Source: Trichoplusia ni
Taxonomy: Eukaryota > Arthropoda > Insecta > Lepidoptera > Noctuidae
Direction: 5' to 3'
DNA: 64,000 bases
Assembly (NCBI RefSeq): GCF_003590095.1
Contig: NC_039478.1
Coordinates: forward strand, 18,538,001 to 18,602,000
Shown piece after piece: positions 23,001 through 32,670 of the stretch (position 1 is its first letter; each line of letters begins with the position of its first letter). Below the pieces are notes generated by a model. The model ran no database searches and was not told where the DNA came from. It worked only from the letters and a program-made list of their open reading frames with translations. A program made the position numbers and the translations under genes.

Positions 23001-26000
23001 AAATGCAATTTGCAATTGCAACTTATTTCATGAGGCAATATCTAGTCAATTAAAAACATATATTCCGATCCATACCTCATCCAAATCATTGTTAACATTA
23101 ATAGCATGCACGACACCGCTGGTCAGCATTCTGTTTCGCTCCCACAGCTCGTTGTCTTTGTCTATCTGCTGTCGTTGGGCGGACACTTTACGGTTGCGCC
23201 GTTTCTCAATTTGTTCCTCTTTGCGAGCTACGTATTCAGCAGACGTGCCGGCAAAAGGATCGGATTCATCGGCTTCGCCTGAAATTTATTATGTTAATTA
23301 GAGAAAATGTCACAAACAAACATTTAACGTAGCAGTTATTTACATACATACATCATAGTTAAAGACATAGGTAGTTAAGGCAAGGTTAAGGTTCCTCAAT
23401 GTCGTATACACACAATAAACCGTTCTAAGTATATATGTATATACACGGTGATTTTTTAGTCGTCTTACAAAAGCAGCCCAGTTCTTGTATCCGACGTAAA
23501 ATACACCTAGGCGCGACTATTATTTTTTTATCATCAACTAAAATAATAAGTACGAAGAAAAATTAAACAAGAGAAATCTGAAATATACTCTTAAAAATGA
23601 TAAAAACTCCGCCGCCTGCGCCCTATTATAATCAAAATATTGAATAAAAATTGCATTTTAAATTTATTCAAATCTCATAAATACCTATTTTTTTTATCAT
23701 GAACGTGTTCTAGTCATTGGATACATGAACTGGGCAGCTTTTGTAAGACGACTAAAATCACGGTGTATATAACCGTTCTAAGTTATAGACATTAAGGGCG
23801 GTTTTTAACTGAGTGATTGTTTGGGTATACGACAAAAAGATTTTTGTGTAAGGCAAGGAGTGGCAAAAATAATTAACAATATTATTTACCTTCACCCATA
23901 TTGTACCAGGCTCGATCCAATTTCTTTTCGGCTTCCTCCCAATCTGGATCCTCTATATCGACTGCACGTCTCGAACTAGCAAATCTGAAATTATACATAT
24001 TAAGTTTTATATTAGTACTTATATTAGTATATACATATCTTAATCTGCACAATCGTTTTTATGTTGGTGTGAACAGCTCTTTAAAAAAAACTTTATTATC
24101 ATATGTTGACTCCACAGACTAGGGTTACTAACATTCAAATTACATGTACAAAGACACTCAGACTCAGAACAAGCATCACACAAATGCTTGTCCTAAGCGG
24201 GCTCGAGCCCGTGACACGTCGCACATTGTGGGTTTTGCATGGAGATTTTTACCACTTAGCCATGCTTGCATACTATAGTTATATGTATACTTATTGATAA
24301 TATACTCATGCACTTTTACCAGTTATTGAATCAAACTTACTTGTGTGGCGAGGGTCTAGGAGTGTTATCATATGGTCTTCCCTTATAGTCTCTCATCGGC
24401 TTTCCACTTCTGTCACTGCGTTGAGACCGGTCAGCCCCATACTCCCGAGTAAGCGGCGTCGGGAAGTCCCAGCTGGACTTACGGAGCGGTGCCTTCGGAT
24501 CATCGTCATCATCGTCCCATGGTGTCTTGTCAGTTGGTTTTAGTACTTTCAAACTGAAATTATAGGTAGTCATTGAATATTGTCGTTATTTCAAGCAAAT
24601 ATTATCTCATAAAATTGCCTTCATGAAAAGACTCCAAGATTAAGGTATTTCATTGGGTTTAAAACTAGTCAGGTGAGTTAAACTTATGCCAACAATTATG
24701 AATCTGCCTCACGAAAGTTATTATGAAATAGAAATTGAAAGATTTAAACATCTTAATGACAGCAACTTTTTTAACACTTCGGTAATATTAAGCAAAAAAA
24801 TAGTGCTTCATACTTAGGAGTCCTAGGTTCATCCTTAAACCTGGGTTCATAGTAACTTCTTCTAGAGCTATCCCCTCTCCTGTCAGAATCACGATCTCTT
24901 CTATCCGAGTCTCTATCTTTCCTTCTATCTCTATCTTTGTCCCTCTCTCTCCTGTCGTCTCTCCTATCATCCCTTCTCCTGTCTCTATCACGATCCCTCC
25001 TGTCGTAACGGTGGCGGTAATAACGATCATCTTCGTCATCTTTCGATCTTGTTTTCTTTTCTTCTTGTGTTGAATTGTGAACACCTTTTTCTTTTGCTTC
25101 CTTTTCCCTTCTGTAAGTTAAACAAAGCATTTAATGTAACTGTTAACTGGCTTGTTAAAAAGGTATGCCATTTTCGGAGATTTGAAGTATTGGTTTGAGG
25201 CTCCAACTATTAAAACCTATTAAAATAATTGCCCAATTTTGTTACTGTACTATATTACTTGGTACTTATTTAGTATTCCTGTATTTAGATGTTTACAATA
25301 ACAAATAAAACAATATATGAGTTAAACTTTTCAAATGCTTTGAGGACAGATGACTTGTAGGTGGGTAGTATTAATGATAAGGAAACCACAATATTTTATC
25401 ATATTATTATAACTTTCATTAGAGCTTTTATTAAGGAGCCTTAAAATATTCTCCTGATGTTAAAAATAAGCACCAGTTATGAAACTTGGCTTGCCATCAG
25501 CGATGTAACAAAATTACTGAATCCAGTTTTATTTTTTGTTTGTGTTCGCTCAGCTGAGATTAACAATGTAGGCCTCACGATCTTCTCATGTATGTTTGGG
25601 ATCCTGGGAAGATGTCAGGGTGACCTTATAGGTTCGATCCAAGAACCAATGTGACATTTTCAATATATTAAAGACCATCTCTTATTAAAGGCATAATTAC
25701 TCTTAGAAGCGACTAAAAATGTTATAGAAAAACATTGTGAGGAAACCTGGATTCAAACTGTTAGAATCTGAAACTGGCAATAAGGAGCTGGTTAGGTAAT
25801 CAATGCTGTACCTTCTCGGTTTGGATGAAAGTATGCTGTATATTCCACCGCAATGAGACATTAGAAATATTTTTTGGGATTCCAACAAATATCACCTCAA
25901 TAGTTTATATTGTATTAAAGCAGTGTTTTTTCCACAAAAAAAAAACATTTATTCTGACAAAAAATGTGAAACATGAACAAGGTTATGATCAAATTACCAC

Positions 26001-26715
26001 TACCCACAAATAAAAAGTGATCCTTACTAAAAAGATACTACCTAACCTATTTTATCGTCAAAATTTTATTACATTAATAGAAGATTTTTTATGTTTTGCC
26101 TATTGAACTATAAAATGCTATGCATATAGGAATACTTTATTATGCGATAGTATAAGAATTACTTCAGTTTGTCCATAAACTTAGTTTAAAAGTTCAGCTC
26201 ATTTAAAAAGTTTATTAATGTATAAAATTTTGATATTTCTAATACTTTCACCAGTTACAGAGCGCTAAAGCAACTAGAAAATCATATAATTCAAAAATTA
26301 TTCTGTTATTTCCTCATATTATGAAATACAAACAGACTTATAATTTACCACAACAGTGCAACAAGTAAAACAAACTTCTTCACCTTTGTAATCGCTCCAG
26401 CATCCGTTCCCGCGCTTGTTCTGATATACCACCAGTGTACGTCGGCGTTTCTTCGTTATGCTTCCTATATTTACGTTCCTTAGAGGTACTAGCTTCCCCC
26501 TTGTTGCTATCAGCATCATCATCATTATTGTCATCTTGGAATGATATCAGACGGTTCTGTTTACGCTTCGCAGCAGCCAGCTTATCCAGACCCAATAACG
26601 AAGGCTTTGCAAACTGAAATTCAGCAGGGGCTTCCTTCTTTTTTAAAATAAGACCGCCCGGAGCATCGCCCGATGTTCCCTCCAAACGATGCAAGTTATC
26701 ATCTTCTTCTGCCAT
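19875..26715 (-). CDS. DHX38: DHX38/PRP16 spliceosomal DEAH-box ATPase, N-terminal 648 residues (3' half not found)
   Basis: Pre-mRNA-splicing factor PRP16 is the ATP-dependent DEAH helicase that remodels the spliceosome after the first catalytic step in the nucleus. Eleven minus-strand exons (26715-26384, 25110-24814, 24553-24341, 23984-23890, 23278-23076, 22526-22428, 22217-22088, 21788-21699, 21523-21386, 20630-20478, 20068-19875) total 1944 nt, with every junction GT/AG and in phase. Landmarks are the acidic start MAEEDDNLHRLEG, an Arg/Asp/Ser-rich low-complexity region (about residues 112-205), the PRP16-type EDPDWEEAEKKLDRAWYNM, Walker A GETGSGKT (533-540), TQPRR (561-565) and DEAH (630-633). 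Known family proteins are about 1,200 residues. The second RecA domain, the HA2 region and the OB fold are missing after LLRE (648). The last exon ends in a normal donor (GAG|GTACGT), so the gene should continue. Exons 10-11 are much more GC-rich than the others. Confidence 0.93.
20478..20630 (-). CDS. DHX38: DHX38 exon 10, Walker A and motif Ia
   Basis: The acceptor is GTTATTCCCCAG and the donor is AAGCTGG|GTGAGT. It contains GETGSGKTTQLTQYLHEEG (motif I, residues 533 on) and IGCTQPRRVAAMSVAKRV (motif Ia). Its GC content is clearly higher than that of exons 1-9. Confidence 0.95.
21386..21523 (-). CDS. DHX38: DHX38 exon 9, start of the helicase core
   Basis: The acceptor is TTTTTTCAACAG and the donor is ATTGTTG|GTAAGT. 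It encodes EQRRYLPVFAVREELLQVIREN, the Q-like entry segment, and VVIIV just before Walker A. Confidence 0.93.
21699..21788 (-). CDS. DHX38: DHX38 exon 8
   Basis: The acceptor is GATTTTTTTCAG and the donor is GACAACG|GTAAGA. It encodes NIMGIQKKEEE and the linker TKDAYKYAEHLDN. Confidence 0.9.
22088..22217 (-). CDS. DHX38: DHX38 exon 7
   Basis: The acceptor is TAACTACTAG and the donor is AAATTG|GTATGA. It encodes VKDPTSDMA, GSALVKAFREQKERRKAQ and HWKLEGTK, the conserved basic segment before the helicase core. Confidence 0.93.
22428..22526 (-). CDS. DHX38: DHX38 exon 6
   Basis: A 99-base exon in phase 0 at both ends; the acceptor is CTTTTTACAG and the donor is CCT|GTAAGT. It encodes VHLLVHNIVPPFLDGRIVFT, a conserved PRP16 block. 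Confidence 0.93.
23076..23278 (-). CDS. DHX38: DHX38 exon 5
   Basis: The acceptor is TAAATTTCAG and the donor is GATGAG|GTATGG. It encodes DPFAGTSAEYVARKEEQIEK and QQIDKDNELWERNRMLTSG, both PRP16-type. The frame on the opposite strand at 22996-23301 is a shadow. Confidence 0.92.
23418..23783. mobile_element. Terminal-inverted-repeat element (MITE-like) with 13-bp flanking duplication, in DHX38 intron 4
   Basis: Inverted termini of about 55 bases face each other. The left one, from 23439, reads ATATACACGGTGATTTT...GTCGTCTTACAAAAGC; the right one, 23713-23770, is its near complement. The direct repeat AACCGTTCTAAGT flanks the element at 23418-23430 and 23771-23783. The internal sequence is AT-rich and non-coding. 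A truncated relative lies at 2660-2912. Confidence 0.8.
23890..23984 (-). CDS. DHX38: DHX38 exon 4
   Basis: The acceptor is ATAATTTCAG and the donor is GTGAAG|GTAAAT. It encodes FASSRRAVDIEDPDWEEAEK and ends AWYNMGE, matching the conserved PRP16 segment. Confidence 0.92.
24132..24275 (-). repeat. tRNA-derived SINE in DHX38 intron 3
   Basis: Antisense layout: a short leader ending ACAAATGCTTGTCCTAAGCG, a B-box complement (GGGCTCGAGCC at 24199-24209), then GTGACACGTCGCACATTG and ACCACTTAGCCATGCTTG, the A-box side. Other copies in this window share the same order. Confidence 0.6.
24341..24553 (-). CDS. DHX38: DHX38 exon 3
   Basis: The acceptor is ATAATTTCAG and the donor is CACAA|GTAAGT. It contains TPWDDDDDDPKAPLRKSSWDFPTP, an acidic tract followed by the SSWD-PTP segment that is conserved in PRP16 orthologues. 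Confidence 0.92.
24814..25110 (-). CDS. DHX38: DHX38 exon 2, Arg/Asp-rich region
   Basis: The acceptor is TTTAACTTACAG and the donor is CCTAA|GTATGA. It encodes a run of RDRDRRRDDRRD-type repeats, the RS/RD-like low-complexity region of metazoan PRP16 thought to aid nuclear or spliceosomal recruitment. The overlapping open frame at 24788-25084 is a shadow of this repeat. Confidence 0.9.
26384..26715 (-). CDS. DHX38: DHX38 exon 1
   Basis: Start codon at 26715-26713; residues 1-110 plus two bases of codon 111. The donor is CAAAG|GTGAAG. It encodes the acidic N-terminus, a KKKEAPAEFQFAKPSLLGLDKLA segment typical of PRP16, and the SEQARERMLERLQ helix. Confidence 0.92.
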
Positions 26716-28590
26716 CTTAAGTACACTTATTTAACACCAATACTTATTAACTAAGTAAAACTACTTATTTATGTCAGCTTTATCAGTTTTAAGAGGTTAT
26801 TTAGAGTAAAATAAACTACAAAAACATTGCGCTTGCTTGTGAAGACTCCGAGTGACATAAGTATGACAAGACAGATGTTATTTGACATTGACAGTTACAT
26901 TCAGAACTGCCAGGCTAAAAAAAACTTGATTTATTTAGCCAAAATATTTATTTTTTATTAAAAGTTATTGTTATGAAGGCCTTTAATTTCTTTTAACAAT
27001 TTTTTTTTTGTGTGTTTGTACCAAAACTATAATAATCCGTTATTAAGTATTAAAATGAAAAATTTGTATAAGTTTTAAAATGAATGTCACTATTTCCGTG
27101 TTAAAGAGTTCACGTATCACTTCAGTCGTCTTGGATTGCCAGAGTATTTGGAATAGAGATTACACCTACACAGGTGCAAGCATATTATTTTTATAGAGCA
27201 CACGTGAACACGCGCTTGTGCCGCATAATATATTTGACTGCACGGATAGAAGAGTGGTATACGTATCGCGAGTTCGATCTCCGATTAACGCTCAAATGTA
27301 GGAAAATGACAATTATCGTATTGATTAATCACGTGACTTTGATCTGTCATCTTCATCCATTCGAGCGTTTTCTATTGACGTTAACGATTATAAAAAAAAA
27401 TCACTTAGCTAAAAGTAATATTGCAAAATCTCTTTAGTTCACTCCGTAAAATGCCTAACATTCAAAACCTCACATACTAGTTACAAACAAAAATACTAGA
27501 CAACATACGGCGCTATTGTATTCATGGCTGAATAGGTAAATGGTTAATAGTCTGTCATCTACATAATGTACGATGCAACGCTGACATTTGAGACAATACT
27601 TAATAGCGAACGATATTCATTTCAGGGTCAAAAATGATTGTCAAGGATGACCTCCAATTCACATACTGGATATTAGTCTCTATGTTCGTTGGGGTGGTCT
27701 TATAACATTTTATAATGTAGTACTGCCCGAGTTGTGGAAGAGATGGCGCATAACACAGAGGAGTGCGGTATCTCTTTTCCTCAACTACAGCACCTTATAA
27801 TATTTTTATAGGCGGTAGTAGGGATTCTGTAAAAGGCAGTTTAGCGTACGAAGAAATAGAACACATTAATGCTTTCTATTACATTTAAATCTAAATGTCC
27901 CCTGTTGATGAGCTCGCATTATATTAAATGTTTGAAAATTGAAACTCATAGATATAAGTATAAGGCAGGCATTTTTTTAAATAGGATTAGCCTTAGCACG
28001 CTTCTACTGCCCGTTTTAGTAACACAATTTAACCTCTTTTAACCATAGCGTGGTCATATCTCAATAAATGGATTGCACAAACATTCAAGTCAGATACTAA
28101 GACACACCGAGACTTAGATCACACAAGAGCTTCTTCTGCTGGGGATCGAATCGGCTATCCGTCGCGCATTGTGGGTTTTGTGTGGTAATCTTAACCACTC
28201 GGCTACGGTGTAGTCGGATTGTAAAACAGTTCTCTTCAGTTTAAAGACTAGGTACCCGAGAATCGGGTAAATGACAACACCCATCTATAAAAAGCATCCT
28301 ATAAATAAATAATTCCCAATTGTCACTATCAGCGGCTCTGTTAAATAAATATACTTGACAGAAAATGTGGATAATTGCTAATTTATCTTGAGCACTTAAA
28401 GCATTGCGGTGAATAATTTATTAACCAAGCTATGCAGCATAGCCATTTAAGTCTTAAATTTACTTAGGTCTTTCCATTCACAAATAAAAGCTAATAATTA
28501 CAAATAAGAACCTAATATACATACGTACAGTATTTGTTGCAAATTGCTCTCACATATAAACCTTTCAATTTGTTCCATCAACGAAAATAG
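26716..28590. other. Intergenic region between DHX38 and the right-hand gene
   Basis: It contains the presumed divergent promoter side of DHX38 just above 26715. No TATA box was found; a TTTGACATTGACAGTTACAT stretch lies near 26880-26900. One SINE copy sits at 28078-28215. No host exons were recognised. Confidence 0.45.
28078..28215 (-). repeat. tRNA-derived SINE
   Basis: Antisense copy with the B-box complement GGGATCGAATC (28142-28152), followed by CGTCGCGCATTGTGGGTTTTG and AACCACTCGGCTACGG. It shares the GCTTGTCC/ACCACTCGGCTA layout of the copies at 24132 and 55621. Confidence 0.6.
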
Positions 28591-28591
28591 A

Positions 28592-28625
28592 CCAGTTTGT
28601 GATCATCTCTTGTGGTATTTGGACG
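28592..28625 (+). promoter_or_regulatory. Inr + DPE core promoter of alternative first exon A
   Basis: The initiator-like CCAGTTT has its A at 28594. The element GGACG at 28621-28625 falls exactly at +28 to +32 and fits the DPE consensus RGWYV. The predicted start gives a 278-base 5' UTR before the ATG at 28872. There is no TATA box. Confidence 0.45.
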
Positions 28626-28871
28626 TGTGTGTGCCAAGCAGAAAAATACGCGTATTGGCGCGAAACGAAACTTACGCGAGTGTTTTTTTTTAAATTGTTA
28701 TTGGAATTGGTTTCATTCATCCTTAATTGCGTTCGGATACCCCTTTGACGAAAATGTGTTGTGTAAAGTTATGTGAAGTGAAGTGAAGGACAATTTAGGG
28801 GTTATAAATTATACGGGTGACAAGTTTATTTTAAAGTCTGGTTTTTGTGCTAGAAATATACTTGTGTAGTT

Positions 28872-28920
28872 ATGGCTGATGTGGAAAATACCGGCGGGAA
28901 AGAGGTGGTTAAGGAAGAAG
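28872..28920 (+). CDS. Alternative first coding exon A, unidentified gene (partial)
   Basis: ATG in a fair context (AGTTATGG) encodes MADVENTGGKEVVKEE and the first base of a Gly/other codon, then GAAG|GTATGATG, a usable donor in phase 1. The start, length, acidic character and phase parallel the exon at 49457. Both probably splice to the same downstream exons beyond 64000. The gene is not recognised. Confidence 0.45.
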
Positions 28921-29460
28921 GTATGATGTTATTTAGAAGTTACTTTAATTATTGTAGAGACATTTAGCTTGAACTTGAAGAGTCTCTCTTAGTTTAGGTA
29001 CTAGTTGCATAAAAAAATCACATAACAGCAGATATACTTTCAATAAGAGAACAAAAGGCACTTATCAATCATTTGTCTCAATGCTGAGGCCACAGAAATT
29101 CTTTTGTCAAGTTAATTAAACGCCCGACGATGTGTTGTATGGCCATTATTCTAGGTAGGTTTATTATAGGTACACCAAGAATTAAAAAGTTTACTTTTTA
29201 AAACCTTTTTGATTATTAAACCGACTTACAAAAAAATCAGGACAGTTATTTACCAAACATATTATAATTAAATTTTCAAGTCTTTAAGTTGCTTGAAAGT
29301 TAAATACTCGTTTACCAACATTTAAGCATGCCCTTGCAGCCCAGCATGTTTAAAATAAAAGGTAAAAGCAAAAAAAGAACAATTTCACATAGAGACCTCC
29401 TTTATGTGAGGAACTACCTATTGCTCCCGGCTTTATCGGGTATATCCCGGCAGATGTCGG

Positions 29461-29560
29461 TTACAGCTAGACAGCGCAACTAGAGCCATCACCTTAACGT
29501 TTTGAAAGTGCCTGGAAAACGGCCTACTTGAAATAAAAACTTTTGATTTTGATTTTTTTG
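29461..29560 (+). repeat. Retroelement 3' tail, copy 1
   Basis: The shared core GCGCAACTAGAGCCATCAC recurs at 29876, followed by CTTGAAATAAAAAC and a short (TTTTGA)-type tail here. It looks like the 3' end of a SINE or LINE family. Confidence 0.5.
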
Positions 29561-29729
29561 ACAGCTGCAAAAACCTTAACACTCTTTTAGCCGGATAAAA
29601 CTAGCTTATGTTTTAATCCACGGTCGGAGTACCTCCAAACCAAATTTCATGTAAATACATTACCCAAACACACTCACATAGAGTGTAATAAGTATCACAT
29701 AATTTTATAATATAAGTGCAATTACCTAT

Positions 29730-29950
29730 GCTAGGGAACCTTGATCCTGCGTGGTAGGCTTGTCCTACGCGTGGATCGAATCTGCGACACGTTGTCCAAT
29801 GTTCAGTCGCTTTGCAGTACCACTCGACATGGAGCTACTTGCAGGTTTTTCTCCATAAGAATGACATTTTGGAACCGCGCAACTAGAGCCATCACTGCAA
29901 CGGTTTGACATTGCCTGGAAACGGAATACTTGAAATAAAAAAACGTTTTG
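29730..29950 (+). repeat. SINE-like fragment joined to retroelement 3' tail, copy 2
   Basis: 29755-29845 has TTGTCCTACGCGTGGATCGA, a degraded antisense B-box region. 29868-29950 repeats the GCGCAACTAGAGCCATCAC...TTGAAATAAAAA tail seen at 29475. Confidence 0.45.
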
Positions 29951-29990
29951 TTCGTTTTATGTGTTTACTTCCTATATTTTGTGTGTAGAT

Positions 29991-30203
29991 AAATAATGCG
30001 GACAACATCACATACACATTGTTCTGAACCCAAAGTAAGTTGCTAAAGCACTTGTGTTTTGGAATTCAGATACAACGAAGGTACCACAAACACCCAGACC
30101 CGAGACAATGTAGAAATGTGAATTTTTACATTGACCCGACCGGGGATCGAATCCAGGACCTCAGAGCTAGCGACGACACCTTGAAACCGGTGCACACCGG
30201 TAC
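29991..30203 (-). repeat. tRNA-derived SINE family 1, copy A
   Basis: Nearly identical over about 200 bases to 43878-44104, same orientation. On the minus strand the tRNA-like head carries a B-box (GATTCGATCCC here). The body includes ACCACAAACACCCAGACCCG. Small substitutions separate the two copies. Confidence 0.8.
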
Positions 30204-32584
30204 ACAAATTTAATATACCTTAAGCGAAATAGTCCGGAATGAAATCAAATCAAATAAATAAACAATTGAGTCCAAATGATCACCGATGTTTGAATACCAA
30301 ATATCTCTGGAAACAACATTCAAATTAAATTAGGAAATGAACATACTTCATTACGGAGCTTAGAATTAATTTATTTGTGTATTATATGAATCGCGGTAAT
30401 ATTTTAATATTGACTTTCGGTGTGGGGAAGTAACACGAAAGTCAAAATAAATTCTTTTTTGTTCAGATTTCTGGAGTAAATTGTAATTTTACAACATTTA
30501 AGCACATAATTATAAACAGTTTCAAAGAAAACTGTTTGCATATTTTTCTGGTTTCGGTACCTAAATAAGTAAGTGTAGCTTTTAGAGCTACCCGCAAAGA
30601 TAGGTGACTTTTAAAAGCTCTACCGCAGACTAGAATTCAATAACGCATAACAAAGTTTTCAAAAAATCCAGATACAGAGGAGCATTTTGGAAACATAAAA
30701 TCAAATTTTGATATAGGTTTTTCTTCCTCTATACCTTTTGACATTTTATTCCGGCGTATTGTCTCTTTCATAGATGAGACAAAAGAGTTTTATATATAAT
30801 AGCTTGTTAGCATTCTAAGCAATTTTAACTTATTATTTTTTAATTAGATCTTTTACTCTACAGAAAAACGTCATACTTACTATAGAAAACTGGCATTACT
30901 CATACTGAGTCGTAAGTCAATTTGAAGTCGGGTCTGAATTGCAGATGATTTTGTATGTAGTTATGAGGTAAGCGTGATTTCTTGAAATAAGTAATGTCTA
31001 TGTAGTATTTATTTATCACTGACTGTTTCGCCCACGTGTAGGTTTTATGGTGGCACAATAATATTACACAATGGTACGAAATTGTACGCCGAAAAGGCGG
31101 CGGCAGCAGCGCGAGCCAAATTGCTACTTCAGCTGTCTTCCAAAAGCTTTTATAAAGTAAATGTAAGAACTAACTTTTCATACGGATCTATCAATCTATC
31201 AACTCAGTTTCTCCACAACACCCGGTCCTCTGCCTTCTGCATTCAGTCCTACACACACAGCGTTTGACTCGTCCACGCCAACTATGATATCAGACTAAAA
31301 ACTAACAAGTGATTTCTCAAGCACTCCATCCTTTTGTTATATGGGGCAGGCATACCTACTAAATTTGAAAAAAGTGTAATTTTCCCTTTTATGACGTATT
31401 TGATTGACTATCTAAATATTTTTGGGTTGTCGTCCCACCTTTCGCTCTTTAGGATCGTCCCTTAGGGAGGCTTATTTCCAGTATTAAGAGTAGGCAGTTT
31501 ATCTAACATTTTGTTGTTCAAGTAACCAAACATAATTTGGTGGAAAATCTCCGAAAATTCATTGTTATAGGACAAAGAAAGTGACATGTTTTTTTTGCAT
31601 CAAGAGTTACAAGATTTGCTCTAGTACGTTGACCGCAATTATTTTTCAGCAAAATGCATTTCGTTTTTCATAAATCTGTTTTCAAATCATTATCGTGTGT
31701 GAGGCATTTATTTATTGTTTGCTTTGTGTTTTATTTGGCGTAAAGTACGCGATGATACTTTAGTATAAGCTCTTATGGCGGTAGCTGTTTAGAGATGAAA
31801 GCCACTCACACTTCATGCACGAAGATATTTAAAATCAAATTTAAATATTATTTTATTTCTTGCGTTTATTCTTCATTATGAATAAGAATAGCAAACACTT
31901 AGAATAATTTCGTTTTATGTGCTACTAAACTTTGATATCCAAACAGTGTTCTAGGGAAGATGTTTTTATACCGCTTTATCTCGCATTATTTTTTATTACA
32001 CAAACGTAAAACTCTCATGCGCGTAGTACATTTTTAATATGAAGAAACTGTACTGTTTGCTCAAATATTTTTTCATTATCTCTCTGTCGCTATAAGTGCC
32101 TTTTCTGAGCTTTGATTAGATCAGTTTTCAGTCTATCCATATGCTACTAGATACCATAGTTAACTGTTTGTGACTATGCTAATTCTTACCTACATTATTA
32201 TATTTAAGTGTGTATACTTAGTTCACCCATTAGCATACACAGCTAAGAACTAAATCTCTTTCTCGTCACCGCGTCGCCTGAAAAACTTACACAAAAATCA
32301 GCCGGTGTTTATGATATGTGTGGCAGTATTCAGGATGCAGTTCACCTGCGTCCTATGAGTAGCCAAGTAGGTGTGGCTCTCCTTAACCATGCCTTTTATA
32401 GCGCGCTGCAGGACTTGGTCCACTTAGCATTCAAGGTCACCGTCACTACATGTATCGTTTCCCCTGAGTTTGTTTTGACATTTCCTCTCAAAAATTGTCG
32501 ACTGCACCAAGCTGAAATCAGCAAAGAGTTTTTATTATACCTATTTGCGGTTGTATTAAATATTGTATGTAATCACCATTTGTT

Positions 32585-32670
32585 CAGATAGCCGAGGGGT
32601 AAAGGTCACTATCGATCCTCGTGTTGGACAAGCATTTGTGTGATCCACGAACGTACATGCACGAACCTTA
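32585..32670 (+). repeat. SINE fragment
   Basis: ATAGCCGAGGGGTAAAGGTCACTATCGATCCTCGTGTTGGACAAGC is the sense-oriented, rearranged counterpart of the GGACAAGCATTTGTGTGATC motif seen in the antisense SINEs. It is degraded. Confidence 0.4.

Noticed and set aside
24788..25084. 98-codon minus-strand frame with a Thr/Glu/Ile-rich product
   Set aside because: It is a frame-shifted shadow of the Arg/Asp-rich repeats of DHX38 exon 2.
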